A stretch of 64,000 bases of DNA. Source: Aeromonas veronii (lineage in GTDB: Bacteria > Pseudomonadota > Gammaproteobacteria > Enterobacterales > Aeromonadaceae). The stretch covers positions 2,347,501 through 2,411,500 of the forward strand of contig NZ_CP157875.1 in the NCBI RefSeq assembly GCF_040215105.1. Direction: 5' to 3'. The translations under genes and the position numbers were made by a program. The notes under the pieces were generated by a model that was not told where the DNA came from, did not search any database, and worked only from the letters and a program-made list of their open reading frames with translations. This document shows, one piece after another, positions 9,443 through 19,744 of this stretch. Positions within the stretch are counted from its first letter, which is position 1. Every line of letters starts with the position of its first letter.

Positions 9443-11377
9443 TCAGCTGCGCTGGAAGAACGCCCCTACCCCGTTGAGATCGCGGGTGCGCGGAATGGCG
9501 GGCAAGCTCTTGATGAAGGTGGCGCCATAGGGCTTGTTGACCATGCGTGGATCACAGATGACCAGCACGCCGTGATCACTGCGATCACGGATGAGCCGTC
9601 CCACCCCCTGTTTCAAGGCGATCACCGCCTTGGGCAGCTGGATATCGGCAAAGGGATCGCCCCCCTTCAGCTTGCAGTCGTCGACCCGCGCCTTGAGCAG
9701 GGGGTCGTCAGGGCTCGCAAACGGCAGCTTGTCGATGATAACACAGGACAAGGCGGCCCCTCGCACGTCTATCCCCTCCCAGAAACTGCTGGTGGCCACC
9801 AGCACGGCGCGGCCGTTCTCGACAAACGTCTTGAGCAGCCGCTGCTTGTTGTCTTCCCCCTGCAGCAAGACGGTGCGGCCTATCTCCCGGCGCAGCACCT
9901 CCGCCACCTGGCGCATCACCTGGTGGCTGGTACAGAGGAAGAAACAGCCTCCCGGAGTCTTGTTGATGAGCGGGATCATCAAGGTCGCGAGCTGCTCACC
10001 CCGCCCGAAGGCATTGGGCTCGGGCAGATAGCGGGGCACACAAAGACGTGCCTGCTCGCCATAGTCAAACGGGCTGTCGAGGATCAGCTCGGCGCTGCCG
10101 GCCAGCCCCAGCTCGGTCTTGAAGTGGTCGAAGCGCATATCCACCGTCAGGGTGGCGGAGGTAAAGACCCAGGTCACCTCGGGTCGCAGCACCTCGGCGC
10201 CGAAGCGCTCGGCCACCGATAGCGGGGTGAGGCTCAAGGTAAAGTGCAGGCGCGAGCACTCATACCAGTAGGAGAAACCGCTCTGGTTGACGGCGAGCAC
10301 CTCGCCCAAGCGAGTGCGCAGCTCGCTGATGCGCTCGAAGCAGTGATCGAGCTGCTCGCCCCGCCCGAGGGCAAGTTTGAGCACCTCGTAACACAAACCC
10401 AATGCATCGTTGAGGCGGGCCAGCGCCTGGGCCCACAGTGGCAGACGCAGCATGTCGCGGGTATTGCCGCGGCCCCCGTCCACCCCGAAGGCCAGACGCA
10501 AGTCCTGGCTTGCGATGGCAAGCCGGTCCGCCGCCTTGCCAAGCTGGGCCATGTCATGGGCCTCGGCTCGATAGGCCAGCTGGATGTCTTGAGCCAGATC
10601 CTGGATGGTGCGACTGCCCACCGACTTGCCGAAGTAGTTGGTGGCGATCTCGGGCAACTGGTGCGCCTCGTCGAACACATAGACCTGGGCCTCTGGCACC
10701 AGCTCGCCGAATCCTGTGTCTTTTACCGCCATATCGGCGAAGAAGAGGTGATGGTTGATCACCACCACCTGGGCTTCCATGGCCCTGCGGCGGGCCACCA
10801 CCAGGTGGCAGTCGTCATAATAGGGGCAGTCACGGCCGAGGCAGTTGTCGTTGGTGCTGGTGACCTGGGGGAGGATCTCGGCGTTCTCCTGCAGCTCCGG
10901 AATATCCCCCACATCGCCAGTCAGGGTGGCGGTGGACCAGGATTTCACCTTGACCAGATCGCTCAATACCTCAGGCTTTTGCAGGTGGGATTCGCTGAGC
11001 AGGCGGTTCATCCGCTCGATGCAGAGATAATTGCTGCGCCCCTTGAGCAGGGCCACCGGCGGGGTATAGGCGAGCGCCTCGGTGATGGTGGGCAGATCCC
11101 GGTAGAACAGCTGCTCCTGCAGGTTCTTGGAGCCGGTGCTGATCACCACCCGCTTGCCGGATTCCAGCGCCGGCACCAAGTAGGCGTAAGTCTTGCCGGT
11201 CCCCGTTCCCGCCTCCACCAGCAGACGGCCGCCACTGTCGATGGCGCTGGCCACCGCTTGTGCCATCTCCAGCTGGGGCGCACGGGCCTTGAAGCCATCG
11301 ATATGACGGGCCAACGGGCCGTCAGGCTTGAACAGGGTCTGTATGGTCAAAGGGGAGTCCCGCGCAAAAGCGGGCAT
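9443..11377 (-). CDS. yoaA: DinG-family ATP-dependent DNA helicase YoaA
   Basis: XPD-like superfamily 2 helicase with an iron-sulfur cluster; in E. coli YoaA works with the chi clamp-loader subunit in repair at stalled forks. The 644 residues contain Walker A VEAGTGTGKT, motif Ia ISTGSKNLQEQ, the Fe-S cysteines (CIERM... CLGRDCPYYDDC), DEAH box VFDEAHQLP, motif III VFTSATL and the C-terminal KQGVGRLIRD. The start at ATG 11377 precedes the conserved DGPLARHIDGFKAR by 18 residues; an in-frame TTG nine codons on is an alternative. Length matches E. coli YoaA (636). Confidence 0.94.
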   Translation of the reverse strand: MPAFARDSPLTIQTLFKPDGPLARHIDGFKARAPQLEMAQAVASAIDSGGRLLVEAGTGTGKTYAYLVPALESGKRVVISTGSKNLQEQLFYRDLPTITEALAYTPPVALLKGRSNYLCIERMNRLLSESHLQKPEVLSDLVKVKSWSTATLTGDVGDIPELQENAEILPQVTSTNDNCLGRDCPYYDDCHLVVARRRAMEAQVVVINHHLFFADMAVKDTGFGELVPEAQVYVFDEAHQLPEIATNYFGKSVGSRTIQDLAQDIQLAYRAEAHDMAQLGKAADRLAIASQDLRLAFGVDGGRGNTRDMLRLPLWAQALARLNDALGLCYEVLKLALGRGEQLDHCFERISELRTRLGEVLAVNQSGFSYWYECSRLHFTLSLTPLSVAERFGAEVLRPEVTWVFTSATLTVDMRFDHFKTELGLAGSAELILDSPFDYGEQARLCVPRYLPEPNAFGRGEQLATLMIPLINKTPGGCFFLCTSHQVMRQVAEVLRREIGRTVLLQGEDNKQRLLKTFVENGRAVLVATSSFWEGIDVRGAALSCVIIDKLPFASPDDPLLKARVDDCKLKGGDPFADIQLPKAVIALKQGVGRLIRDRSDHGVLVICDPRMVNKPYGATFIKSLPAIPRTRDLNGVGAFFQRS

Positions 11378-11466
11378 TATGCCAAACCTGAAGGCAAAGC
11401 GGGATCGCTAAATCTGGCCCCGCCCTCCCATGCCACCAATCCGGGCCTGCGGTCGGCGTGACAGGG

Positions 11467-11718
11467 TCAGACGAAGATATCAATCTTGTGCTCTGGATCG
11501 GGCTTGTGATCGTCATCTTTGGATACCTTCTGATCACGACTTCCCTGGGAATGGGGAGCCTGCTCCGAGCCGCTGTCACCGCCCGTACCACCATCGGCGC
11601 TGGTCTTGCGCAGCTTGTGTTTCTGGCTTATCTCTGTCACCTCCCGCTTGATGTCATCGGGGCTCGGGGCCGCTGGTGCGCGCGGCAAGATGGGGAACAG
11701 CAGATCCTGGCTTGGCAT
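11467..11718 (-). CDS. small hydrophilic hypothetical protein
   Basis: An 83-residue protein of unknown function. It begins MPSQDLLFPILPRAPAAPSP, then a charged segment (DDIKREVTEISQKHKLRK), and ends in a low-complexity, probably disordered tail rich in Gly, Ser, Asp and Lys. The start ATG 11718 has GGAGT 8 nt upstream. No cysteine cluster, membrane segment or signal peptide is visible. An overlapping frame on the other strand is judged non-coding because it has no ribosome site. Confidence 0.6.
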   Translation of the reverse strand: MPSQDLLFPILPRAPAAPSPDDIKREVTEISQKHKLRKTSADGGTGGDSGSEQAPHSQGSRDQKVSKDDDHKPDPEHKIDIFV

Positions 11719-11803
11719 GGGACGACTCCGATTGGGTTGATTGATTGGATATCGACCAATAAATCGCTTTCTTGATTTTAATTCATCAAGACACATTCTC
11801 GGG

Positions 11804-11831
11804 TTGCAATTTCCGTCAAGGTCGGTAATGT
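11804..11831 (+). promoter_or_regulatory. probable sigma-70 promoter of the his operon
   Basis: TTGCAA (11804-11809) and TAATGT (11826-11831) are separated by 16 bp, about 46 bp upstream of the hisL start. The position and quality fit the main his promoter. Confidence 0.65.
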
Positions 11832-11877
11832 AAATCGGGCGTCATTTACGACATCTTTTTTGTAAAGGATTCAATAC

Positions 11878-11928
11878 ATGAAGTTCAGCCAACTGAAGAC
11901 TCATCACCACCATCATCATCCCGAATAG
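11878..11928 (+). CDS. hisL: his operon leader peptide
   Basis: A 16-residue peptide, MKFSQLKTHHHHHHPE, with six consecutive histidine codons. AAAGGA lies 8 nt upstream. Ribosome stalling at the His codons when charged tRNA-His is scarce should allow the antiterminator to form and switch on the operon. The E. coli peptide has seven His codons; this one has six. Confidence 0.95.
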   Translation: MKFSQLKTHHHHHHPE

Positions 11929-11937
11929 TCTTTCAGG

Positions 11938-12030
11938 AGGTTGACTGCTGGAAGACACTTAACTGGTGACTTCCAAAAGGACCGCAAGATTCATAAACCC
12001 TCGGAAGCACACACTTCCGAGGGTTTTTTC
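11938..12030 (+). promoter_or_regulatory. his attenuator (antiterminator and terminator)
   Basis: A perfect 12-bp stem at 11996-12007 with 12014-12025 (AACCCTCGGAAG and its complement), a 6-nt loop and a run of T residues form the terminator. Upstream, TGGAAG (about 11949) can pair with CTTCCA (about 11970), and CTTCC of the upstream segment can compete with the GGAAG of the terminator stem. This is the normal layout of a His-codon attenuator, between hisL and hisG. Confidence 0.9.
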
Positions 12031-12056
12031 GTTTTTGACTAGAAGGAAATCGAGCA

Positions 12057-12953
12057 ATGGAAACACAACGTCTGCGCATCGCCATGCAAAAGTCCGGTCG
12101 CCTGAGCCAGGACTCCCAGGCCCTCTTCAAGAGCTGCGGCCTCAAGATCAACCTGCGGGAACAGCGCCTCATCGCCCATGTCGAGAACATGCCCATCGAC
12201 ATCCTGCGGGTGCGCGATGACGATATCCCCGGGTTGGTGATGGAAGGGGTGGTCGACCTTGGCATCATCGGCGAGAACGTGCTGGAAGAGGTGCAGCTCA
12301 TCCGCGCCGCCCAGGGCCAGCCCTCGGCAGTCAAGGTGCTCAAACAGCTCGATTTCGGCGGCTGCCGCCTGTCGCTTGCCGTCCCCGATGACGTGGAATA
12401 CCAGGGCCCGGCGAGCCTCGCCGGCAAGCGCATCGCCACCTCCTACCCCGGCCTGCTCAAACGCTTCTTCGACGAGCAGGGCCTTGGCTTCAAGAGCGTG
12501 ATGCTGGGAGGCTCGGTGGAAGTCGCCCCCCGCGCAGGATTGGCGGATGCCATCTGCGATCTGGTCTCCACCGGCGCGACCCTGGAGGCCAACGGTCTGC
12601 GTGAAGTGGAAGTCATCTACCGTTCCAAGGCGGTGCTGGTGCAGGCCCCCAATCCCTTGAACGAGGCCAAGCAGAAGATCATCGACAAGCTGCTGCCCCG
12701 CATCCAGGGCATGCAGCAGGCGCGCGAAAGCAAGTACATCATGCTGCACGCCCCGAAAGAGAAACTCGATGCCATCACCTCCCTGCTGCCCGGCGCCGAG
12801 CGCCCTACCATCATGCAGCTCGCCGGTGACACCAACCAGGTGGCCCTGCACGTCGTCTCCAGCGAAACCCTGTTCTGGGAAACCATGGAACAGCTCAAGG
12901 CCCTGGGTGCCAGCTCCATCCTGGTGCTGCCCATCGAGAAGATGATGGAATAA
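12057..12953 (+). CDS. hisG: ATP phosphoribosyltransferase (long form)
   Basis: First step of histidine synthesis: ATP plus PRPP gives phosphoribosyl-ATP; the enzyme is feedback-inhibited by histidine. The 298-residue product is the long HisG form with its C-terminal regulatory domain, so no HisZ is needed. Motifs: [13 protein letters not shown] at the N-terminus, the PRPP loop region [14 protein letters not shown] and the C-terminal regulatory segment ending [18 protein letters not shown] ribosome site precedes ATG 12057. It is the first structural gene after the attenuator. Confidence 0.97.
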   Translation: METQRLRIAMQKSGRLSQDSQALFKSCGLKINLREQRLIAHVENMPIDILRVRDDDIPGLVMEGVVDLGIIGENVLEEVQLIRAAQGQPSAVKVLKQLDFGGCRLSLAVPDDVEYQGPASLAGKRIATSYPGLLKRFFDEQGLGFKSVMLGGSVEVAPRAGLADAICDLVSTGATLEANGLREVEVIYRSKAVLVQAPNPLNEAKQKIIDKLLPRIQGMQQARESKYIMLHAPKEKLDAITSLLPGAERPTIMQLAGDTNQVALHVVSSETLFWETMEQLKALGASSILVLPIEKMME

Positions 12954-12963
12954 GGAGAGCGCC

Positions 12964-14262
12964 ATGCAGACCCTGATCTGGAAGACCCTCTCCCCCACCC
13001 AGCAAGCCGACGTACTGACCCGGCCTGCCCTTGGCGACGAGGCGGATATCGGTGCCGTGGTGCAAGACATCATCGCCTCCGTCCGCAGCCGGGGAGATGC
13101 CGCCCTGCGTGAACTCAGCCAGCGTTTCGAACGTGCGCCCCGCGAGCAGTTGCGAGTGAGCGAGGCCGAGACGGATGCCGCCTGCGCGCGCCTCGGCGCT
13201 GACATCAAAGATGCCATCAATGCAGCCATCAACAACATTCGTACCTTCCACAGCGCCCAGAAGCAGCAGATTGTGCGGGTAGAGACCCAGCCCGGCGTCG
13301 TCTGTGAGCTGCGCACCCAGCCCATCGGCCGGGTCGGCCTCTATGTGCCGGGGGGCAGTGCGCCACTCCCCTCCACCGTGATGATGCTGGCCATCCCTGC
13401 TGCGATAGCCGGTTGCCGGGACGTGGTGCTCTGCACCCCGTCCCCCGCCAGCGACGAGATCCTGTTTGCCGCCCGCGCCTGCGGCGTCAAGCAAGTGTTT
13501 GCCATCGGCGGTGCCCAGGCCATCGCCGCCATGGCCTATGGCACCGAGTCCATCCCGAAAGTGGACAAGATCTTCGGCCCGGGCAACGCCTATGTGACCG
13601 AGGCCAAGGGCCAGGTCTCCCGGGACTGGCGTGGCGCCGCCATCGACATGCCGGCCGGCCCCTCCGAGGTGCTGGTCATCGCCGACGACAGCGCCAACCC
13701 CGCCTTCGTGGCGTCCGACCTGCTCTCCCAGGCCGAGCACGGCCCGGACAGCCAGGTGGTACTGGTCACCACCTCGCCCCGTCTGGCCGATGCCATCAGC
13801 GGCGAGATCAAGGCCCAGCTGGCCAGGCTCAGCCGCCGCGACATCGCGGCCAAGGCCCTCGGCGCCAGCCTGGTGATCCTGTGCGACGATCTGGACGAGG
13901 CCTGCACCATCTCCAACGCCTATGCCCCCGAGCACCTCATCGTGCAGACCGAGGCGCCGCGGGATCTTCTGGACAGGCTGGAAAATGCCGGCTCCATCTT
14001 CCTCGGGCAGTGGACGCCGGAATCCGTGGGAGATTACGCCAGCGGCACCAACCACACCCTGCCCACCTACGGCTATGCCCGCACCTGCTCGAGCCTGGGG
14101 CTCGCCGACTACCAGCGCCGCTACACGGTGCAGGAGCTGAGCGCGGAGGGGATCAAGGGGCTTGGCCCCATCGTTGAGCGCATCGCCGAGGCGGAAGGGC
14201 TCGATGCCCACAAGAATGCCGTTACCCTGAGGCTGAAGGCACTGCAGCAGGGGCAGTCATGA
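12964..14262 (+). CDS. hisD: histidinol dehydrogenase
   Basis: Zn- and NAD-dependent enzyme of the last two steps, L-histidinol to histidine. The 432 residues are normal for the family. Signature regions include [56 protein letters not shown] and [14 protein letters not shown]. It follows hisG by 10 nt with its own AAGGAG. Its stop codon is part of a partial tandem duplication leading to hisC (see the mini-ORF at 14259). Confidence 0.97.
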   Translation: MQTLIWKTLSPTQQADVLTRPALGDEADIGAVVQDIIASVRSRGDAALRELSQRFERAPREQLRVSEAETDAACARLGADIKDAINAAINNIRTFHSAQKQQIVRVETQPGVVCELRTQPIGRVGLYVPGGSAPLPSTVMMLAIPAAIAGCRDVVLCTPSPASDEILFAARACGVKQVFAIGGAQAIAAMAYGTESIPKVDKIFGPGNAYVTEAKGQVSRDWRGAAIDMPAGPSEVLVIADDSANPAFVASDLLSQAEHGPDSQVVLVTTSPRLADAISGEIKAQLARLSRRDIAAKALGASLVILCDDLDEACTISNAYAPEHLIVQTEAPRDLLDRLENAGSIFLGQWTPESVGDYASGTNHTLPTYGYARTCSSLGLADYQRRYTVQELSAEGIKGLGPIVERIAEAEGLDAHKNAVTLRLKALQQGQS

Positions 14263-14348
14263 AGATGACAGCCCCAGCGGGCCTCGCTGCCCGCCCAGAC
14301 AGCACCGTCACCCTGAAACTCACAGCACTGCAGAAGGATTTGTCATGA
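14259..14348 (+). other. 29-codon mini-ORF from a duplicated hisD/hisC junction
   Basis: The ATG overlaps the hisD stop (ATGA) and the stop overlaps the hisC start (ATGA). The peptide runs MKMTAPAG... and ends VTLKLTALQKDLS, echoing the HisD C-terminus [13 protein letters not shown]. The DNA around both ATGA overlaps is similar with an 86-nt period. It is likely translated by coupling, but probably a duplication scar rather than a functional protein. Confidence 0.45.
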
Positions 14349-15448
14349 GCATCGCCAATCTGGCTCGCCGCGTGGTGCGGGCCCTCACCCCTTATCAGTC
14401 TGCCCGCCGCATCGGTGGCAAGGGCAACGTCTGGCTCAACGCCAACGAGGCGCCCCTGGCCTATCCCTTCACCATCGAGGGCAGCCGCCTCAACCGCTAC
14501 CCCGAGTGTCAGCCCGCAGAGGTCGTCAACAGCTACGCCGCCTATGCGGGGGTCAATCCGGATCAGGTACTGGTGAGCCGAGGCGCCGACGAGGCCATCG
14601 AGCTGCTCATTCGCACCTTCTGCGAGGCCGGTGAAGATCAGATCCTCATCTGCCCGCCCACCTACGGCATGTACGCCATCAGCGCCGAGACCTGCGGGGT
14701 CGGCATCGTCGAGCAACCCCTGACCGCCAGTCGCCAGCCGGACTGGCCCGCCATCCAGGATCGCCTCTCTGACGTGAAACTGGTGTTCCTCTGCTCCCCC
14801 AACAACCCCACCGGGGATCTGGTGGGCCGCAAGGGGCTCGTCAAGCTGCTGGAGAAGGCTCAGGATCGCGCCATCATAGTGGTGGACGAGGCCTATATCG
14901 AATTCTGCCCCGAGGCTTCGGTGGTGGACCTGCTCGCCCGCTTCCCGAACCTGGTGGTGACCCGCACCCTCTCCAAGGCCTTTGCGCTCGCCGGGATCCG
15001 CTGCGGCTTCACCCTCGGCAATCCGGAGGTCATCGCCATGCTGGCCAAGGTGATCGCCCCCTACCCCATTCCCGACCCCATCGCCCAGATAGCGAGCCTG
15101 GCGCTTTCCTCCATCGGGCTGGAACTGATGCAGGAGCGGGTACTGGAGCTCAACAGGCAAAAAGCCCTCATCAAGGCCGAGCTCACCCGCCTCCCCTGCG
15201 TGCAGGAGATCTTCGAGGACAAGGGCAACTTCGTGCTGGTGCGTTTCAAGGATGGCGCCGCCGTCTTTGCCGCCATGAAGGCCGCTGGCATCATCTTGCG
15301 GGATTTTTCCAGCAAACCCGGGCTCGACAACAGCATTCGCATCACCATCGGCTATCAGGGAGAGATGGACGCCGTACTGGCCGTGCTGCGCACCCTGCCA
15401 AAGGACGCCAGCCTGACGGCCAGCAACCAGCCCGCCGCCAACGTATAA
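14345..15448 (+). CDS. hisC: histidinol-phosphate aminotransferase
   Basis: PLP enzyme that transaminates imidazole-acetol phosphate to histidinol phosphate. The 367 residues show the class II aminotransferase pattern: LNANEAPLAYPF, NRYPECQP, SPNNPTGDLV, VVDEAYIEFC, the PLP lysine in TRTLSKAFALAGIRCGF, and FVLVRFKDG near the end. AGAAGGAT lies upstream of ATG 14345. An unusual 82-nt spacer from hisD carries the duplicated junction. Confidence 0.97.
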   Translation: MSIANLARRVVRALTPYQSARRIGGKGNVWLNANEAPLAYPFTIEGSRLNRYPECQPAEVVNSYAAYAGVNPDQVLVSRGADEAIELLIRTFCEAGEDQILICPPTYGMYAISAETCGVGIVEQPLTASRQPDWPAIQDRLSDVKLVFLCSPNNPTGDLVGRKGLVKLLEKAQDRAIIVVDEAYIEFCPEASVVDLLARFPNLVVTRTLSKAFALAGIRCGFTLGNPEVIAMLAKVIAPYPIPDPIAQIASLALSSIGLELMQERVLELNRQKALIKAELTRLPCVQEIFEDKGNFVLVRFKDGAAVFAAMKAAGIILRDFSSKPGLDNSIRITIGYQGEMDAVLAVLRTLPKDASLTASNQPAANV

Positions 15449-15459
15449 GGACGTAACAG

Positions 15460-16593
15460 ATGAAGACCCCGTTTTTGTTTATCGACCGTGACGGCACCCT
15501 GATCGAAGAGCCGGTGACCGACAAGCAGGTGGACAGCCTCGCCAAGCTGCGCTTCGAGCCCATGGTGATCCCAGTGCTGCGTGAGCTCCAGGCCGCCGGT
15601 TACGTGCTGGTGATGGTGACCAACCAGGATGGGCTCGGCACGGCCAGCCTGCCCCTCGAGGACTTCCAGCCTCCCCACGATCTGATGATGCACCTGTTCG
15701 AATCCCAAGGTGTGCAGTGGGAGCAGGTGCTGATCTGTCCCCACTTCCCCACCGACGGTTGCAGCTGCCGCAAGCCTCACCTCGGCCTGGTGAAGGAGTA
15801 CCTCGCCTCCGGTCGCATCGACTTTGCCAACTCCTTCGTGATTGGGGATCGCCAGACCGATCTCCAGCTCGCCGAGAACATGGGCATCCGCGGCATTCGC
15901 TATCACCCGCAAGATCACGGCTGGATCGCCATCCGTGATCAGCTGCTCTCCCGGGGACGCATCGCCGAGGTGGAGCGCTACACCAAGGAGACCCGCATCC
16001 AGGTGGCGGTGGATCTCGACAAGAGCGGTGGCAACCAGATCGTCACCGGCATCGGTTTCTTCGATCACATGCTGGATCAGATAGCGACCCACGCCGGTTT
16101 CAGGTTGAAGCTGAAAGTCAGCGGCGATCTGCACATCGACGATCACCACACGGTGGAAGACGTGGGGCTGGCCCTGGGTCAGGCCCTGCGCCAGGCGCTC
16201 GGTGACAAGCGCGGCATCGGCCGCTTCGGCTTCGTGCTCGCCATGGACGAGGTGCAGGCGGTGATCGACGGCCGTCCGCGCCAGAGCGACGCGGCGCCCT
16301 CCCTCACCGAACTGGACGTGGCCACGGCGCTGGATTTGAGCGGCCGCCCCTACTTCGTGTTCGACTGCCCGAGCGGCTTTGGCCGCGACAGCGTCGGCGA
16401 GATGGCCACCGAGATGGTGCCCCACTTCTTCCGATCGCTCTCGGACGCCATGGCCATCACCTTGCAGATGAAGGTCGGCAGCGGCAACACCCACCACCAG
16501 GTGGAAGCCCTGTTCAAGGGCTTCGGCCGCGCCCTGCGCCAGGCCATCCGGGTCGAGGGGAGCGAACTGCCCTCCAGCAAGGGAGTGTTGTGA
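15460..16593 (+). CDS. hisB: bifunctional histidinol-phosphatase / imidazoleglycerol-phosphate dehydratase
   Basis: Steps 7 and 9 of histidine synthesis in one polypeptide. The N-terminal HAD phosphatase has [14 protein letters not shown] (nucleophile Asp), a zinc-type loop [14 protein letters not shown] and [16 protein letters not shown]. The C-terminal dehydratase has [23 protein letters not shown] and the end [18 protein letters not shown]. At 377 residues it is longer than E. coli HisB (355): about 23 residues are inserted after FVLAMDE and before [10 protein letters not shown]. The hisH junction downstream is duplicated. Confidence 0.96.
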   Translation: MKTPFLFIDRDGTLIEEPVTDKQVDSLAKLRFEPMVIPVLRELQAAGYVLVMVTNQDGLGTASLPLEDFQPPHDLMMHLFESQGVQWEQVLICPHFPTDGCSCRKPHLGLVKEYLASGRIDFANSFVIGDRQTDLQLAENMGIRGIRYHPQDHGWIAIRDQLLSRGRIAEVERYTKETRIQVAVDLDKSGGNQIVTGIGFFDHMLDQIATHAGFRLKLKVSGDLHIDDHHTVEDVGLALGQALRQALGDKRGIGRFGFVLAMDEVQAVIDGRPRQSDAAPSLTELDVATALDLSGRPYFVFDCPSGFGRDSVGEMATEMVPHFFRSLSDAMAITLQMKVGSGNTHHQVEALFKGFGRALRQAIRVEGSELPSSKGVL

Positions 16594-16658
16594 TGGCCAA
16601 GCAAAATCTTGTCTTGGGCGAACTGCCCATCTTTGTCGGCAACAAGGGAGTGTTGTGA
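16593..16658 (+). other. 21-codon mini-ORF from a duplicated hisB/hisH junction
   Basis: The ATG overlaps the hisB stop (TGATG) and the stop overlaps the hisH start (TGATG). The peptide begins MAKQNLVLG, like HisH (MSAQNLVII), and ends GELP...KGVL, like HisB ([11 protein letters not shown]). The DNA around both junctions, including CAAGGGAGTGTTGTGATG, is repeated with a 65-nt period. It is a hisH-start/hisB-end chimera produced by tandem duplication; translation by coupling is likely, function doubtful. Confidence 0.55.
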
Positions 16659-17284
16659 TGAGCGCACAGAACCTTGTCATTATCGACACCGGCTGTGCCA
16701 ACCTGGCCTCGGTGCGGATGGCATTCGAGCGCCTCGGCGTGCAGCCGCAGGTCTCCCGCGAAGCCGCCGACATCGAGCAGGCCGACAAGCTGATCCTGCC
16801 CGGCGTCGGCACCGCCGTCGCCGCCATGAAGAACCTCAACGAACGGGGTCTGGTGCCGCTGATTCGCAATGCCAAGCAGCCGCTGCTCGGCTTTTGCCTC
16901 GGCATGCAGATGCTGGCCGAGGCCTCCGAGGAGACCATGACCGGCGAGGATGACAACAGTAGTGCGCTTATCGAGGGCCTTGGCATAGTCCCCGGCAGGA
17001 TCCGGCTGATGGAGGTGGGCAATCTGCGCCTGCCCCACATGGGCTGGAACCAGATAGCGCACGACGAGACGCACCCGCTGCTCAAGGGCATCCCGAGCGG
17101 CAGCTACTTCTACTTCGTCCACTCCTACGCCCTGGAGGTGACGGATGCCACGCTCGCTACCTGCGACTACGGCAGTCCCTTCACCGCCATCGTGGGGCGG
17201 GACAACTTCTTTGGCGCCCAATTCCATCCGGAGCGCTCCGGCCCGGCCGGTGCCCGCCTGCTGCAAAACTTTCTGGACTTATAA
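16658..17284 (+). CDS. hisH: imidazole glycerol phosphate synthase, glutaminase subunit
   Basis: Class I glutamine amidotransferase that feeds ammonia to HisF. The 208 residues include the catalytic Cys in LLGFCLGMQMLAE, PGVGT at the N-terminal strand and the His-Glu pair in FGAQFHPERSG. ATG 16658 overlaps the mini-ORF stop. It works as a heterodimer with HisF, encoded two genes on. Confidence 0.97.
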   Translation: MSAQNLVIIDTGCANLASVRMAFERLGVQPQVSREAADIEQADKLILPGVGTAVAAMKNLNERGLVPLIRNAKQPLLGFCLGMQMLAEASEETMTGEDDNSSALIEGLGIVPGRIRLMEVGNLRLPHMGWNQIAHDETHPLLKGIPSGSYFYFVHSYALEVTDATLATCDYGSPFTAIVGRDNFFGAQFHPERSGPAGARLLQNFLDL

Positions 17285-18072
<788 letters not shown>

Positions 18073-18073
<1 letters not shown>

Positions 18074-18846
18074 TGCTGGCAAGACGCATTATTCCCTGTC
18101 TCGACGTCAAAGATGGTGTCGTGGTCAAGGGCGTACAGTTTCGCAATCACGAGGTAATGGGGGGCATTGTCGAGTTGGCCCGCCGTTACGCCGAACAAGG
18201 GGCCGACGAGCTGGTGTTCTATGACATCACCGCCTCGAGCGATGCCCGCGTGGTGGACAAGAGCTGGGTGAGCCGGGTGGCGGAGGTCATCGACATCCCC
18301 TTCTGTGTCGCCGGCGGCATCAAGAGCGTGGAGGACGCCCGCCAGATCCTGGAGTTTGGCGCCGACAAGGTCTCCATCAACTCCCCGGCCCTGGCGGATC
18401 CGACCCTCATCACGGCGCTGGCGGAGCGCTTCGGCGTGCAATGCGTGGTGGTGGGCATCGACTCCTACTTCGACGCCGAAACCGGTGAGTATCAGGTCAA
18501 GCAGTTCACCGGCGACGAGAGTCGCACCCGTACCACCCCCTGGACCACCATGGAGTGGGTCAGGGAGGTGCAAAAGCGCGGCGCAGGCGAGATAGTGCTG
18601 AACGTGATGAACCAGGATGGCATGCGCCAGGGCTATGATCTCGAGCAGCTCAAACTGGTGCGGGCCCTGTGCAAGGTGCCGCTGATTGCCTCCGGCGGCG
18701 CTGGCACCATGGCACACTTTCGCGATGCCTTCACCCTGGCCGATGTGGACGGCGCCCTGGCGGCGTCCGTGTTCCACAAGGGTCTTATCCCCATTCCCGA
18801 ATTGAAACGCTGGCTGAAAAACGAAGGAGTTGCCATCCGTGAATAA
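18073..18846 (+). CDS. hisF: imidazole glycerol phosphate synthase, cyclase subunit
   Basis: TIM-barrel cyclase making imidazole glycerol phosphate and AICAR from PRFAR and ammonia delivered by HisH. The 257 residues start [21 protein letters not shown] with catalytic Asp11; [22 protein letters not shown] (second Asp) and [13 protein letters not shown] follow. The gene is coupled to hisA by a one-base overlap and overlaps hisIE by 8 nt. Confidence 0.97.
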
Positions 18847-19474
18847 TCAAGCCGTAAACAACGATATCCCGCTGATCGAACGCCTGGACTGGGCCAAGTG
18901 CGAGGGCATGATCCCCGCCATCGTCCAGCACGCCGCGAGCGGTCAGGTACTGATGCAGGGCTTCATGACCAAGGAAGCCCTGGCCAAGACCCAGGAAACC
19001 GGTCAGGTCACTTTTTTTAGTCGCAGCAAGCAACGGCTCTGGACCAAGGGAGAGAGTTCGGGTCACGTGCTCAGACTCGTCGCCATCAGCACCGACTGCG
19101 ATCAGGACTCCCTGCTGATCGCCGCCGAGCCGGTCGGCCCCACCTGCCACCTGGGTACCCCCTCCTGCTTCGACGCCCACCCGGTGCCGCCGCTCGGTTT
19201 CCTCGCCGAACTCGAGCAGATCCTGGCGGCGCGCAAGGGCGCCGATCCCGCCACCAGCTACACCGCCAGCCTCTATGGCCGGGGCACCAAGCGCATCGCC
19301 CAGAAGGTGGGTGAAGAAGGGGTCGAGGTGGCGCTGGCTGCCATGGCCAAAGACAGGGAAGAGCTCATCAACGAGTCCGCGGATCTGCTCTACCACCTCA
19401 CGGTCTTGCTGCAAAACGAGGGACTGGGGCTGAAAGACGTGGTACAGCGGCTCTATGAGCGGCACAACAAATAA
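18839..19474 (+). CDS. hisI: bifunctional phosphoribosyl-AMP cyclohydrolase / phosphoribosyl-ATP pyrophosphatase
   Basis: Steps 2 and 3 of histidine synthesis (HisIE fusion). The N-terminal cyclohydrolase domain has [31 protein letters not shown] and zinc-site cysteines including the CDQDSLL and PTCHLG regions. The C-terminal pyrophosphatase has [28 protein letters not shown] and [12 protein letters not shown] 18839 is chosen because GAAGGAG lies about 10 nt upstream; a TTG at 18830 lies too close. It gives 211 residues. This is the last gene of the operon. Confidence 0.95.
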   Translation: MNNQAVNNDIPLIERLDWAKCEGMIPAIVQHAASGQVLMQGFMTKEALAKTQETGQVTFFSRSKQRLWTKGESSGHVLRLVAISTDCDQDSLLIAAEPVGPTCHLGTPSCFDAHPVPPLGFLAELEQILAARKGADPATSYTASLYGRGTKRIAQKVGEEGVEVALAAMAKDREELINESADLLYHLTVLLQNEGLGLKDVVQRLYERHNK

Positions 19475-19490
19475 CATGCAATGACATAAA

Positions 19491-19516
19491 CAACGGGCCC
19501 AATGGCCCGTTGCTTT
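19491..19516 (+). terminator. intrinsic terminator of the his operon
   Basis: A perfect 9-bp stem (CAACGGGCC with its complement, loop CAAT) is followed by CTTT. It lies 16 bp after the hisIE stop. The short T tract makes it moderate in strength. Confidence 0.75.
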
Positions 19517-19744
19517 ACCAATGCTCTATGAAAAGTGGAACTGATAGCGATTCATTCTACCAAAACCACGTCAGATAGCAGTCCATCCCATTACGAATCA
19601 GCGCAGTTCCGCTTACAGCAGCAAGCCCTCGGCGCCACCCTTCCTCGGCATAATCCAACACAGCCAAGCCCCCGTTCAGGGAGTCGCCTCCGCGGGATGA
19701 GTCGCGATAATGGCCCACATTTCCTCATTTTTTTGCAGGACCCT

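Noticed and set aside
11458..11775. 105-codon + strand frame opposite the 83-residue gene
   Set aside because: No ribosome site at its start, whereas the minus-strand frame has GGAGT at good spacing. It would also run into the his promoter region.
12895..14211. 438-codon minus strand frame opposite hisD
   Set aside because: HisD is unmistakable; the antisense frame is His/Gly-rich noise.
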